A DNA stretch of 64,000 nt. Source: Zygnema cylindricum (lineage: Eukaryota > Streptophyta > Zygnematophyceae > Zygnematales > Zygnemataceae). Location: contig JBBHKE010000508.1 in the NCBI GenBank assembly GCA_037447655.1, positions 14,473 through 78,472 of the forward strand, written 5' to 3'. This document shows, one piece after another, positions 43,301 to 54,930 of the stretch (the stretch's first letter is position 1; each line of letters begins with the position of its first letter). The translations under genes and the position numbers were made by a program. The notes below the pieces were generated by a model, which worked only from the letters and a program-made list of their open reading frames with translations, was not told where the DNA came from and did no database searches.

Positions 43301-44870
43301 GAAGGATGGATTATCGACTCAGGTGCATCCATGCATATGTGTCCTGACAAGGACCTCTACACTAAGCTAAGGAAAATCCCTACTGTAGAAATACAGTATG
43401 GGGATGCGAGAGTGGTTATTACATATCTAGTGGGATCGGTAAATCTAAAAGTCTAAGTGGAGGGTAAGACTTCTATACTCACTTTCTCAGATGTGCTCTA
43501 TATTCCTCAGCTGAGTAAAAATCTTGTCTCTACATCTGTCTTAGATGATAAAGAAATTGATACCCTCACTAGAAAGGGAGTCTTTACATCTAAGTATGGG
43601 GATGAGGTTTACTTCATTGCAGATAAGGGTAGCCAAGGAATGTTTAGGCTTAACCTGAGTAATGAAAACAAGAATGTTTATTATGTTGGTGTCCGAAAGT
43701 TGATGATTTGGCATAAGCGGTAGGGGCATGTGCATTTCGATAGGTTGAAGGAAATGAAGAAGCTTGGTGTAGTAGAAGGCATTCAGTTTAGTGAGAATGG
43801 AATGATGGATGATTGTAGTGGCTGTGCCCAAAGAAAGGCTCACATACTTCCTTTTCCTAAAGCTGACACATATAGAGGAGAGAAGGTACTTGATTTAATC
43901 CACACAAATATTTGGGGACCAGCAAGGGTACCCTCAGTAAGAGGTAAAAGGTATATGTTGACAATTACTGATGACTGGTCTAGATATTCTAGAGTCTACT
44001 TCCTAAATACGAAGTTTGAAACACTAACTTACTTCAAAGAATATAAAGCCTGGAGTGAGAAGTTGCATGGAACCCCCATAAAAATGACAAGGAGTGATAA
44101 CGTAAAAGAATATACATCTAACCAGTTTGAGGAATACTTGGAAGATGAGGGAGTTCATCACTAGAAAGCTGTACCACATAATCCAGAGTAAAATGGAGTA
44201 GCTGAGAGGTTAAACCGAACACTAGGAGATATTGTAAGCAGTATGTTGGCTGACAAGAAAATAGGAAAGCCATGAACTGTGCCAACTATATTAAGAATAG
44301 AGTCCTTACCTCAGCACTCAAAGGTATGACATCTTATGAGAGATAGGTTGGAAGGAAACCGGATATCTCTCACCTTAAAGTATTTGGTAGTCAATTTTAC
44401 AGTCTAGATACGGATAAGAAAAACTGGAAACTTGATGCTAAAGGAAACCCCAATATTTTGTAGGATATGATGAGGATGTCAAGGGATATAAAGTCTATGA
44501 CTTAGCAAAGCAAGATATCATTCTGGTCAAACACTTAGTTGTTATGGATGGAGGAAAGTCAATTGACCCCTTCAAATATACCAAAAAGATAAGAATCATG
44601 TTTGAGTCCGAAAGTGAGGAGAACTCTATTTTTCCCGAAAAGGATATGAGTGAGACAGTAATTGTAGAATAAGAGGAGATCCAAGAAACAAGAGAGTTAC
44701 CGAACACCTCACATATTCCTATGGACTTTGAGGAGACAAAAGGGGAGGAACCGGACTCGACTTCCATGGATAGGGGAGACGATGAGACACTAAGGAGAAA
44801 CCCAAGACTTCCCTCTATTCCAGCCCCAGAGTTTGAGGGAGGAAAACGAGCAGCAAAAGGATACGGAGAA
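43301..44870 (+). pseudogene. Copia element C3 protease, integrase and linker
   Basis: The protease active site reads WIIDSGASMHMC at about 43308. A stop follows at 43454. The integrase zinc site keeps H..H in a region with a stop (43720) and CSGC. The first catalytic Asp has become Asn (IHTNIWGPA); the second is in TRSDN. The zone after GVHH holds further stops and frame changes down to the NPRLPSIPA-type linker. Confidence 0.82.
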
Positions 44871-46496
44871 ATAAGCTTCTCGTAAGGTAACTAAGCTATC
44901 TCATCCTGATGAGCCTCAGTCATACTTAGAGCTGTGAACAGCCCAGAAAAGGACAGATGGATTAGAGCCATAAATGATGAGATGGCTTCAGTCATAGAAG
45001 CAAATACTAGGGAGCTAGCATATTGTCCTCCAGGTAGAAAACCTATTGGCTCTAAATGGGTATTTAAATTAAAACTGGACCCAAATAATACAATTGAAAG
45101 ATATAAGGCTCGTTTGGTAGCAAAGGGGTTCACCCAAAAGGAGGGGATTGACTATGAGGAAACGTTTGCTCCAGCTGTTCGGTTCCCATCAGTAAGGATT
45201 CTCCTTGGTCTGGCAGCACCGGAAGACATCGAAATACATCAAATGGACATTAAGACCGCCTTCCTCAATGGTGAATTAGAGGAAGAAATCATCATGCGGC
45301 AACTGGAAGGGTTTTAAGAGAATGGGGAAAAGAGCAAAGTCAGTAGGCTCATAAAGTCATTATATGGACTTAAGCAGGCTCCCTGACAGTGGAATAAGAA
45401 ACTAGATGAGTTTCTTACAGGTATGGGATTTATTAGAATCAGCTCTGACCATTCTATCTATATGTTTGAAGATGAGGATTGTGTTATTTTTATTGCAATT
45501 TATGTGGATGATCTGCTTGTGTTAAGTAAGTCTTTGGAAAAGATCAATAAGTTAAAGAAATATCTTAGAAACAGATTTGACATGAAGGATTTAGGGGAGG
45601 AAAGATATATTTTGGGAATCCAAATGGAAAGAGATAGGGGAAAAAAGATGATTAGACTCACTCAGAAACAAGCAATAGGAAATATGCTTGAGAAATTCCA
45701 GATGGAGAAAGCAAACAGTTGTACCACTCCCATGGACTTGAAGAAAGTAAGTGATGGGAGTGTAGAAGGACGAGTGATAATCTTAGATAATTAGATGAGT
45801 CCAGAGGAGAGAGAGTTTATAAAGTCTATCCCTTACAAACAGGTTGTAGGAAGTCTAATATACTTTATGAATTGTACCAGGCCAGACATAGCGGCAGCAA
45901 TTGGAGTACTCAGTAGGAGTCTTAATGATCCTAGAAAGAGCGACTGAGAGGCAGCCTAGAGAGACATGAGATATCTGGTTGGAACCAGAGAGTTATGGTT
46001 TCATTTGGGAGGGGAGCACACTGATATCACTACTTGCAGTGATGCCAGTTATGGGGATGCATCTATGAGAAAACGCACTTCTGGATATGTTCTGTATGTG
46101 GGGGAAGGTGCTTGCTGTTGGAGCAGTAAGCAACAAAAGGTGGTTGCTCTGTCTACTATGGAGGCTAAGTATATGGCCTCTTGTTCTGCTGTAAAAGAGT
46201 TAATGTGGGTCAAGTCATTATTGCATGAACTAGGATATATGAAGGAGGGAGTGCATGAAGTTTTTTGCGATAATCAAGCTGCAATTGCAATTGTAACCAA
46301 TCGAAAACATCATTTCAAAGCTAAACATATGGACATAAGATTGAGCTTCATGAGAGAAAAAGTTGAAAATATAATTTTGAATCTTGTGTATAGACCTGAT
46401 AAAGTAATGGTGGCTGACATGATGACCAAACCTGTGCCCTCTCCTAAACTAAAATATTGTAGGGAAAAATGCGGGTTGAGAGAAAAAATAAAATAG
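44871..46496 (+). pseudogene. Copia element C3 reverse transcriptase and RNase H
   Basis: [56 protein letters not shown] and the catalytic IYVDDLLVL (about 45499) are all present. The RNase H part has TCSDASYGDA, STMEAKYMA, FCDNQAAIAI and HMDIRLSFM and ends at the stop 46494-46496. Stops at about 45316, 45385, 45792, 45945 and 45957 kill the frame. A polypurine tract AATTAAGGGGAG follows. Confidence 0.88.
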
Positions 46497-46704
46497 ACTA
46501 GAAATTAAGGGGAGTGTTGAAAATAAGTATTTTATAGGTCTAAATTAGATAAAAAAATAAAGAGAGCGCAAGCACTCTGTCTCCACCTCTCTCTCTCTCC
46601 ATTCCCCATACTTGTTGTAGTCACTGAAAGAGAGAGAGGGAGTAGTGGAGCCATGGCTGCCTCAACTCCATTTGTGCAGGACTAAAGAGTGACCTAAGTC
46701 ACTC

Positions 46705-46787
46705 TCAACAAAAAGCTGAGTCCGGTAAGACTCGAACCCCCGACCGACAGAGCATGGCGTAGCCGTTAGCTCTAACCGGTATGTCGT
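46705..46787 (-). other. tRNA-like module in C3 LTR (family A), antisense
   Basis: On the minus strand GGTTAGAGC, like a D-loop end, begins a hairpin whose AGAGC pairs with GCTCT. It is followed by B box GGTTCGAGTCT and CTTTTTG. The element reads plus, so this module is again antisense. Confidence 0.65.
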
Positions 46788-47122
46788 AGAAGTTCGCTAG
46801 AGAATATAAGGTTTGATAAATACTTATTCACTGTTACGGTAGGTATTCTGATTAACGGAAATATAGACATAAATGCATGGAGCGGAAAAAATACAGTATT
46901 AATATCATTCCGCACGAAACAAATGAATCAGACATTTGTTTCGACGGCTCAGATCAAATACGAAATCCCATCCGACGGCACACGTCATCGCCGGGATCCC
47001 GGAATGGTCACTTTGGCATTTAGTCACGTGGCATGACTTGGCGCCACGTAGAGAAATAACATTCGGTCGCGAGAATTTCGAGGAATCCATAGACGAGTGG
47101 AAAATTGACACGCGTCCGCTTA

Positions 47123-47162
47123 ATGGCCTTATCGTACAAAGGTCGTACAAAAAGTACATCGG
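47123..47162 (+). promoter_or_regulatory. conserved CGTACA block, C3 LTR (family A)
   Basis: Plus strand GGCCTTATCGTACAAAGG, then TCGTACAAAAAGTACATC. Orientation relative to the element is the same as in the minus-strand copies. Confidence 0.5.
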
Positions 47163-47473
47163 CAGTCTTTTTATGTACTCTACAGTATTTTGATTGGTTC
47201 GTACAGTTAGTAGATACGGGTTGTGAGAGGGAGCTAGGACTTAGAAAAATCTGGTAGGTGGTCTTCTCTCTCTTAAGAGTATGTATAAAATTGGCATTTC
47301 TGTCGGCTTATAACTTATCGCTTGGTTGGGCGTTTTCAGAGATTCTTTTTCCTACGGACTAAGGGGAGTCCAGGTTGCACAAGGAAGCAATTAGATTGTC
47401 TGCTTGTCTGCTTGGGTAGGAGTGGTTGCCATTAAAAGTCGGTTAGTTAATAACTATCTAGAGTTTTCTTGTA

Positions 47474-47495
47474 CTCTGTTGTCCAATGGAGGACA
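47474..47495 (+). other. family A leader next to an inverted junction
   Basis: TTGTCCAATGGAGGACAC is the untranslated leader that normally follows a family-A 5' LTR. It then breaks into minus-strand C4 sequence, marking a rearrangement. Confidence 0.6.
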
Positions 47496-49930
47496 CAAAG
47501 TTCAGGGATCAGATTACTTTCCTTCATCCATAACAACTAGATGCTTCACCAAAATGATATCTTGTTTAGCTAAGTCATAGACTCTATGTCCCTTTACATC
47601 CTCATCATATCCCACAAAATATTCCGGTTTCCCTTTACCATCTGGTTTCTAGTTTTTTTTATCTGTTTCAAGACTGTAAACTTGACTACCGAATACTTTC
47701 AAGTGAAAAATATCGGGTTTCTTCCAACCCATGTCTCAAAAGGTGTCATTCCTTTAACAACAGTAGTGAGGACTCTATTCTTAATGTAATTAGCACAGTT
47801 CATGGCTTCTGCTCAAAATCTTCTTCTTATTTTCTTATCTGTCAGCATACTACACACACTATCTCCCAAAGTCCGGTTTAACCTCTTAGCTACCACATTT
47901 TATTATTGATTATTCGATACAGTTTTCAGATGCTGAACTCCGTCATCTCTCAAGTATTCCTCAAACTCGTTAGAGGTGTACTCTACCCCATTATCACTCT
48001 TAATTTGCTTAATGAGGGTTCCGTGCAATTTCTCACTCCAGGCTTTGTATTCTTTGAAGTACTTTGGTGTTTCAAACTTTGTTTTTAGGAAATAGACTCA
48101 AGAATATCAAGACCAGCCATCAGTAACTGTCAGCATATACCATTTTCCCCTAACAAAGGGTACTCTTGCTGGTCCCCAGATATCTGTGTGGAACAGATCT
48201 AGTACTTTCTCACTTCTGTAAGTGGTAATTTTGGGAAAAGGTAGTCTGTGAGCCTTACCTTGGGCACAACCACTACAATCATCCATTATTTCATTATCCC
48301 CAAATTTAATGCCTTCTACCACACCAAGCTTCTTCATTTCCCTTAGCCTATCAAGATGCACATGCCCCAACCACTTATGCTAGATCATCAAGCTCGGAAC
48401 ACCACCATAGTAAGCACTCTTCTTTTCATTACTCAAGTTAAGCCTAAACATTCCTTGGCTACCTTTATCTGCTATGAAGTAGACTTCATCTCTATACTTA
48501 GCTGTAAAGACTCCCTTTCTAGTGAAGGTATCAAAATCCTTGTCATCTAACATAGAGGTAGACACAAGATTCTTACTCAACTGAGGAATGTAGAGCACAT
48601 CTGAGAAGGTGAGAATAGAAGTCTTACCCTCCACTAAAACTTTCAGATCTACCAAGCCCACTATATCTATGGTAACTACTCTTCATCCCCATACTATATT
48701 TCAATAGTAGGGATCTTTCTTAGCTTAGTGAAAAGATACCTGTAATGGCACATATACATGTATGCACCTGAATTGATGATCCATCCTTCCTTTCGAGCTT
48801 ACCAAATGGCTCCAAGAGCACACTTTTGTTTTTTTAGGGATCTCCTTCACTTCGAGATTCTCTTCAAGAAGAAGCTCCCCATCTTTTTCCTCAGAGGACT
48901 CGTCCTCCTCGGTCTCTGTTTTGACACGTGTGACCACAAGTGCCTTCTTCTTCATTTCGGAAGTACCCCCTCTACGGTTTTATTAGAGCCTCGGTTCCAA
49001 CTGCTTCGTGCTATCATCTATAAAGTGTCCTAGCTTTTTGCAGAAATGACAAAGACCTTAGGGGGGCATAGGCTCTACAAATTGATCTCCTTTGAAGTTG
49101 TTGTACGACTTTTTTGGATCCTTCGTCCACCAGTCGGTTCCGGCAGCTCAAACTTGAACGCTCTTTCCTCCTCTGCGGATCTCTTTGGTTTTCTCTTGCA
49201 CGAGTATCGTTCAGACCATGGTGTTCCACTTCTAAGAACTATCATCCATTTCTTGTATTTGGTACACTGTGTTTTCATACTCATCAGGCAACTTCATGAT
49301 GAGAGTGTTAGCTTTCTTAATCATTGTGCCTGTCCATTCAGCATTTTCCATCTCCAAATACAGACAAGAGACATCATTACAGTAATCTAACATCTTCCCT
49401 CCTTTGTAAGTATAACTCGTCAACCTTTGCTCAACTAGCTGGAGATCTTGAATGGTACCTGCTCTATAAATCTCCACTAAAGTCATCTATAACTCCTCGA
49501 ACTTGAAGATGTGAAGATGAGAGGTCGCCAAATCTTGAGTGAGGTGCCTCAAAATGAAATGCCTGGCATTCATGTTGGTGTACTCCAACAGTTGAATATC
49601 ATTTTCCGCGGTCTTCACGGCCAGCGCTCCGGGTACCGTGGCGATAGGAGTGAGAGGTATCTCCTTTCCTTTCTCCTTTTCGGACACACTGCTGTCCCCA
49701 TCATCTGTCTCCTCCGTTAAAGCAGATGCTCCTGCAAAAGAACCTCACTCCTCCAAAATCTGGTGGGGTTCTCGAAATGGACGTTTCACTTGTCTACTAA
49801 CAATACCCCAGTATTGTTTATCGCACAATGCCCTTGTCATCATGGCTTCCCACTGAATGAACGCAGATTCGTTGAATATGGGCACCCTGGAGGATGGGCC
49901 CATAACCTGCAATTCTGTGTGCCCCATTTG
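47496..49930 (-). pseudogene. Copia element C4: gag to linker, 3' end lost
   Basis: Reading down from 49927: VPIFNESAFIQWEAMMTRAL, RHFILRHLTQDLATSHLHIF, SYTYKGGKMLDYCNDVSCLY, a decayed CCHC knuckle, the Glu-rich tail, protease-flank VLYIPQLSKNLVSTS, and integrase HHCC with LFHTDIWGPARV (first catalytic Asp kept). It ends in the linker at VVMDEG, where the C3 leader begins. RT and RNase H are absent. Several stops. Confidence 0.85.
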
Positions 49931-50254
49931 GACTACAAAATTTAGGAAGCCTCTAGGTAGTTTTTCAGTAACCCACTTTCAACTAGAGGAGCTACTGCCC
50001 TAGCAGGCAAATAGACAATCTGATTTCACCCTGTGCAATCAGGACTCCCCGCAGTCCACAGCAAAAAAAATCACTAAAAACGCCTAACTAGGCGATTAGT
50101 TATCAAGTGGCAAAGATGCCAATATTTATACAAGCTTGTTGGGAGGGAGGCGGCTACCTCCTCAATCCTCTAAGTCCTAAACCCCTCTCACAACGCGTAT
50201 CTACTGATGTAGGAACCAGTCAGAAGACTGTACAATACAGAAAGGTACTAAGGC

Positions 50255-50294
50255 CAATTTACTTTTTGTACGGCTTCTGTTCGACAATGCCATG
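50255..50294 (-). promoter_or_regulatory. conserved CGTACA block, C4 LTR, partly mutated
   Basis: Minus strand GGCATTGTCGAACAGAAG and CCGTACAAAAAGTAAATT. The first CGTACA has become CGAACA and the third GTAC has been lost. Confidence 0.4.
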
Positions 50295-50615
50295 GAGTGG
50301 ACGCTTGTCTCCTTCTGACTTATCCTCATGCTCCTCGGGATTCCCGCTTCCCAATTATATCTTGCTACGTGTGGACAGGTCATGTCACGTCGGAAAACCG
50401 CCAAGGCGCCCATTCCGGGATCTCGGCGATGATAAGGGCAGTAGCATTCAAACCGGCTTTTAATTCTAGTCGTTCAAAATAACAAATGTCCGGTCGTGCG
50501 TTCTAAAACTCAACTAGTTTCTATGTCTTCAATTTGTTATTACCTTATTCGAATTAATGATCTAGCTAATGATTAAATTGCTATCAAACCCTTTGTATCC
50601 TAACGGACTACTACG

Positions 50616-50692
50616 ACAATCCTGTAAGAGCTGACGGCTATGCCTCGCTTTGGCGTTCGAAGGTTCGAGTCCTGTCAAACTCAACCTTTTGT
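50616..50692 (+). other. tRNA-like module in C4 LTR, antisense
   Basis: TGACGGCTATGCC, a perfect B box GGTTCGAGTCC at 50662-50672 and CCTTTTG after it. The first hairpin stem is less regular than in C5 and C6. Confidence 0.6.
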
Positions 50693-50896
50693 TGAGAGTA
50701 CCTTAGGTCACTCTTTAGTCCTGCCTATGGAGCTGAGGCAGCCATGGCTCCACGACCCTCTCTCTCCATCAGTGACTACAACAAGTATGGGGGCTAGAGA
50801 GAGAAGGTGGAGGCAGGTTGCCCATGCTTTTTCTTTTAGCTATCTTAATCAATTAAGACCTAGAAAATATCTCTTCTAAATCTAGTGATTTCAACA

Positions 50897-51241
50897 TTCC
50901 TACTGACCCATATACCCCTATTCTATCCACACCATCTTCTTCCCAACCCTCTCATGTCCCCTCCCCCCCTTTTCAGTCCATACCTTCTCTTTCCGCAACC
51001 CTCTATTTCTTCCAACGCCGCTCCTTCCCCTATTCTATCCACACCATCTCCTTCCCAACCCTTTCATGTCCCCTCCCCCTCATTTTAGTCCACACCTTCT
51101 CTTTCCCAACCGTGCACTTCTTCTAACGCCCCTCCTTCCCCTCTTCTATCCACCCCATCTCCTTCCCAACCCTCTACCTCGACCCATGTCCCTACTTCCC
51201 TTTTTCAGTCCAAACCTTGTCTCAAATTTTATGGTCTTCAT
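50897..51241 (+). repeat. 111-bp Pro/Ser-coding tandem repeat, about 2.7 copies
   Basis: Units begin with TTCTATCCACACCATC at 50921, 51033 and 51144. One plus frame reads STPSPSQPFHVPS and similar through unit borders, so it could be an eroded Pro/Ser-rich linker of a plus-strand Copia element. No other coding sequence is seen nearby. Confidence 0.7.
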
Positions 51242-51577
51242 TGTTCCACAGAATGAGCAGCCTATGCAAAGCCTCTAGGATAATATTTGCTCCTTCCACT
51301 TTCTCATTGAATAGGTGCCGCCCAGGCACACAAAAACTCTGACCACCCTCGCCATTGTGAGGATAAGACTCCTGTGAGTCATACGCAAAAAAAATCATTG
51401 AATTTGCTCCACTGAGCAGTAAGTTATGGCTGGCCAAAGATGGCCTATAAATACAAAAGGTCATCTAGAGGGAGGAGCCTCAAACACGCTAAGTCCCTTA
51501 ACTCCTACTCACAACTACCTACTACTTTACCCTAGGCAAACCAAAAGAGTGTATAATACAAGAAGGTACAATGGCCG

Positions 51578-51615
51578 ATTGTACTTCTTGTACGGCCTTT
51601 GTACAACATCGCCTT
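51578..51615 (-). promoter_or_regulatory. conserved CGTACA block, LTR family B copy 3
   Basis: Minus strand GATGTTGTACAAAGGCCGTA and CAAGAAGTACAATC. The first motif has become TTGTACAA. Confidence 0.45.
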
Positions 51616-51903
51616 CTAGTTGACACTTGTCAACTTGGGAGCCATCGATCCTCCTCCCATCCTTTCCAGCGTCCAATGATGTGGCGCCACATGGCAAAGC
51701 GCGCCGCTTTGTCCGAAAGCCGCCGAATATTCATTCGGGTTTGGCAAGGGCGACAACGTCCGTCCGATAATGTATTTTACGCGGTAAGATTCGCGTCCGA
51801 GAGCGTCGTTTGATTATAGATGACGTTTTGTCAATTTTGGTATGTTTAAGTGAAAGTGACATTTTGAGTAACACTTTAATTAATTATCGAACCACATGCG
51901 TGT

Positions 51904-51990
51904 ATCGTTTCGCTAACGCCTAAATGGTTAATGCGTATGTCTACATAGGACTGTGCAAACCAAGGTTCAAATGTTGTTTAGGGTAACATT
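51904..51990 (+). other. tRNA-like module in LTR family B copy 3, antisense
   Basis: AACGCCTAAATGGTTAATGCG is a good D arm (CGC/GCG). A GTC..GAC stem encloses a 7-base loop TACATAG as in an anticodon arm. GGTTCAAATG is a partial B box. No T4 run follows directly. Confidence 0.6.
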
Positions 51991-52113
51991 CTTGTAATCT
52001 ATCAATCTGTCTGCCTGTTTGCCTGTTTCTTTTATACTATGTCGGCAGCCATGGTGACTCTCTCTCTCTAAAGTCTAAATTAAAAATTGAATAATAATTA
52101 CTTCTTTTGAACA

Positions 52114-53545
52114 CTCCCCTTAATTCTTAGTCAACTTTTAATTTAAGTCAACAATTTTCTCTGCAAAATTTAAACTTAGAAGAAGGCACCGGTTTTGTCA
52201 TCATGTTTGCAATCATCTCATTATCACTTTTATGAACCATTTTAATTATTTTATTCTCAACCTTTTCTCTGACAAAGTTTAGTCTTGTATCCATATGTTT
52301 AGCTTTGAAATGGTGTTCTGGATTAGTTGCGATAGAGATACCAGCTTGATTATCACAAAAGATATATGAGTCCCAGTTTTCATGAACCCAAATTCTTCGA
52401 GTAGAGATTTTACCCATATTAATTCTTTAGTGGCAGCACATGAAGGCATGTATTCAGCCTCCCTAGTGGACTAAGTAACATCTTTCTGCTGTTTACTACT
52501 CCAACAGCATGCACCAGATCTAATTTGCAACACATATCCAGTTGTACATCGTCTCAAAGGCACATCCCCATAACTGGCATCACTCTTAGTGGTGATGTGA
52601 GTATGCTCCCCTCTCAAATGCAACCATAATTCCCTTGTTCCCACCAAATATCTCATCACTCTTTTGGCTGCTTCCCAATCTCTTTTCCTAGGTTCATTTA
52701 GACTTCTATCGAGAACACCTACAGCTGCAGTTATGTCCGGACGTGTACCATTCATAAAGTAAATTAAACTGCCTACAATTTGCCGATAAGGAATTCCTTA
52801 CAAAAACCTCTTTTCTTCCTCATCCATCTCATCATTCAAAATCAATATCCCTCCCTCTTCACTCCCCTTCGATACTTTTTTTAGATCCAGGGGAGTGATA
52901 CACCCATTTGCTTTCTCCATCTGAAACTTCTCTAGCATATTACCGATAGCTTTTTTTTGAATGAGTTTTATAATTCTATTCCCTCTATCCCTCTCCATTT
53001 GAATCCCCAAAATGTATTTTGCTTCGCCCAGATCTTTCATGTCAAACCAACTTTTCAGATCCACTTTGAGTTTGTTGATTTTATCTAAAGACTTGCTTAA
53101 GACTAACAAGTCATCTACATAAATAGCAATAAATATCACTCCATTTTCATCCTCAAATATATATATGGAGTGATCTGAACTTATTCTAATGTATCCCAAA
53201 CCTGTCAAAAATTGGTCCAATTTTATGTTCCATTGCCGCGGGGCTTGCTTAAGGCCATAAAGTGATTTTATCAGTTTGCAAACCTTGCTTTCTTCTCCAC
53301 TTTTCACGAGTCCTTCCGGTTGCCTCATGTAGATTTCTTCTTCCAACTCTCCATGTAAGAAGGCAATCTTAATATCCATCTTGTGTATTTCCATATCTTC
53401 AGCTACGGCTAAACTTAAGAGGATTCTGACTCAAGGGAATCTGACTACGGGTGCAAAGTTTTCTTCATAGTCGTTTCCTTCTTTTTGAGTATAACCTTTT
53501 CCAACCAACCTAGCCTTATATCTTTCAATGGTATTATCTCGGTTT
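52114..53545 (-). pseudogene. Copia element C5 (family B): reverse transcriptase and RNase H
   Basis: Minus strand from 53545: [61 protein letters not shown] (catalytic YVDD, about 53120), then RNase H with TKSDASYGDV, CSCWSSK-like motif, FCDNQAGISIA and HMDTRLNFV. Stops lie at about 52798 and 52470. The upstream end is the insertion point of the solo LTR at 53546. Confidence 0.86.
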
Positions 53546-54930
53546 TGTTGTCTTTGGCCTATTTCAGCCATGGATGACTCACGGAAAACACCCACAGACT
53601 ACCCCAAAACAGATGTGTTTCAGACAACACAGATTACTCCACAATATACAAAAGCACCTCAAACTGCACCAATATGCAGTATTTACTAGACACGATAACC
53701 TCCCAAAGTTACAGCTTGATCCACAAATGAATACAAAAGATATGAGCTCTAGAGTTTCCCAAAAACAGCTGACAGCTTATCAATTTAACCAATTAAATCT
53801 CTCACAGAATTCTACAAAAAAAGCAAAACAGAATGAAACTATACAACCATATAATTTCTATATCATAGAACATACACTCAAAGTTTCATATTAAGATATC
53901 AATCAAAGTGATCACAGTGACAGGTCAAAGATGCAGAAAAACACTTTGCCATTACTTTGATAAATTCAGTTGATAATGAAAATAAACTAAGTCCTACAAT
54001 TTATACTCACATAGCTATCTACTAAGCCCTACACTAATTAAAAAACTACACGTGTATCTAAGTAATGTACTTGAATAAAGTCACTGTACGTCAGTGGTAC
54101 GTCTACTGTACCGAAAGTACGTCCAAACCCTAATTATAACATCTATTCTATTTCACTATCGTAACACTAAAAATTAATTCACTATATACAAATTAAAGTT
54201 GCTTCAGATATTTACAAATAAGTGCGGTACATATATAATGCCAGTTGCTTTGTCAGCAATTGGCGAATCCGTCCAAAAGACCGTACACGCAAAACCGACA
54301 TCTCTTGATAGCAAGTCGGTTGCGCAAAAGGACGCAACCTGCTTTTCAATTGCCGTCCTGTCCGATTTTCTCCGCCGTTGATCTACGCGTGATTGGATGA
54401 TTATATTAGCGTCCCGTAGCATTGTCCCAATGTGTTCCAACTTCGAATCGAGTCCGTCCACTCGATTCGTATCCACCGTTCATTTTTGTCGTTTGTTTCA
54501 GCATAGGTCACATGAGTCCAATCGACTGTGGTAATACGGTACGAAGCACCTGAGTGCATACGGCGAGCTTCATCACTTGTGGTCCTGCACGAATCATGTC
54601 CGTTGACACAATCTGAATCAATGTTCTATATTGAACCCGTAGAGTAAGTTTACCGGATGTCCAGTCCAAACAATATCCGTTCGATTCTGCGAATCTGCTC
54701 GCTCGATGTTAGACGCGTGTATGTGAGTGTCGGCGCCATTCAGGAATACCTGCAAAATCCTCATCTGCTGACGCGTGTCCTTTTAAAAGTATAATACACA
54801 CTTTTGTCCTTATACTACTGTAACACTATTAGGGGCCAGTACTAAAGTGTGTATACCAAAAAATATTCTAATTACTAAACCCTCTCTCACTAACCTATTT
54901 ACTAAGTACTAAAGTTTTCAAATCACAACA
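53546..54930 (-). mobile_element. long LTR-like insertion (family 4, 1385 bp) in C5 RT
   Basis: Starts TGTTGTCTTTGG and ends AATCACAACA; 5-bp flanks GGTTT and CGTTT agree at 4 of 5 bases. It lies between FKLKLN and NTIERYKAR of C5 RT, which would otherwise be contiguous. A 90-codon minus frame (54476-54204) has no recognisable domain, so this may be a small non-autonomous element instead of a pure solo LTR. No tRNA-like module was found. Confidence 0.7.

Larger units (their letters stand above)
46515..47473 (+). mobile_element. 3' LTR of Copia element C3 (family A)
   Basis: Begins TGTTGAAAATAAG straight after the polypurine tract. The right limit is set by the match to the 5' remnant (TCTAGAG..TTCTTG). 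It carries the CGTACA block and, on the opposite strand, the tRNA-like module. Confidence 0.8.
49942..50896 (-). mobile_element. 5' LTR of Copia element C4 (family A, 955 bp)
   Basis: Plus-strand limits TTAGGAAGCC (TG mutated) and TTTCAACA. A TATAAATA box lies on the minus strand at 50123-50130. Compared with the LTR at 57904 it keeps the CGTACA block (one GTAC changed to TTCG) and the tRNA-like module. Confidence 0.85.
51242..52113 (-). mobile_element. LTR, family B, copy 3 (872 bp), 3' LTR of element C5
   Basis: Plus-strand ends TGTTCCACAG and TTTTGAACA are short inverses. On its right a minus-strand polypurine tract TTAAGGGGAG and the C5 RNase H end are in the expected place. Confidence 0.78.
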
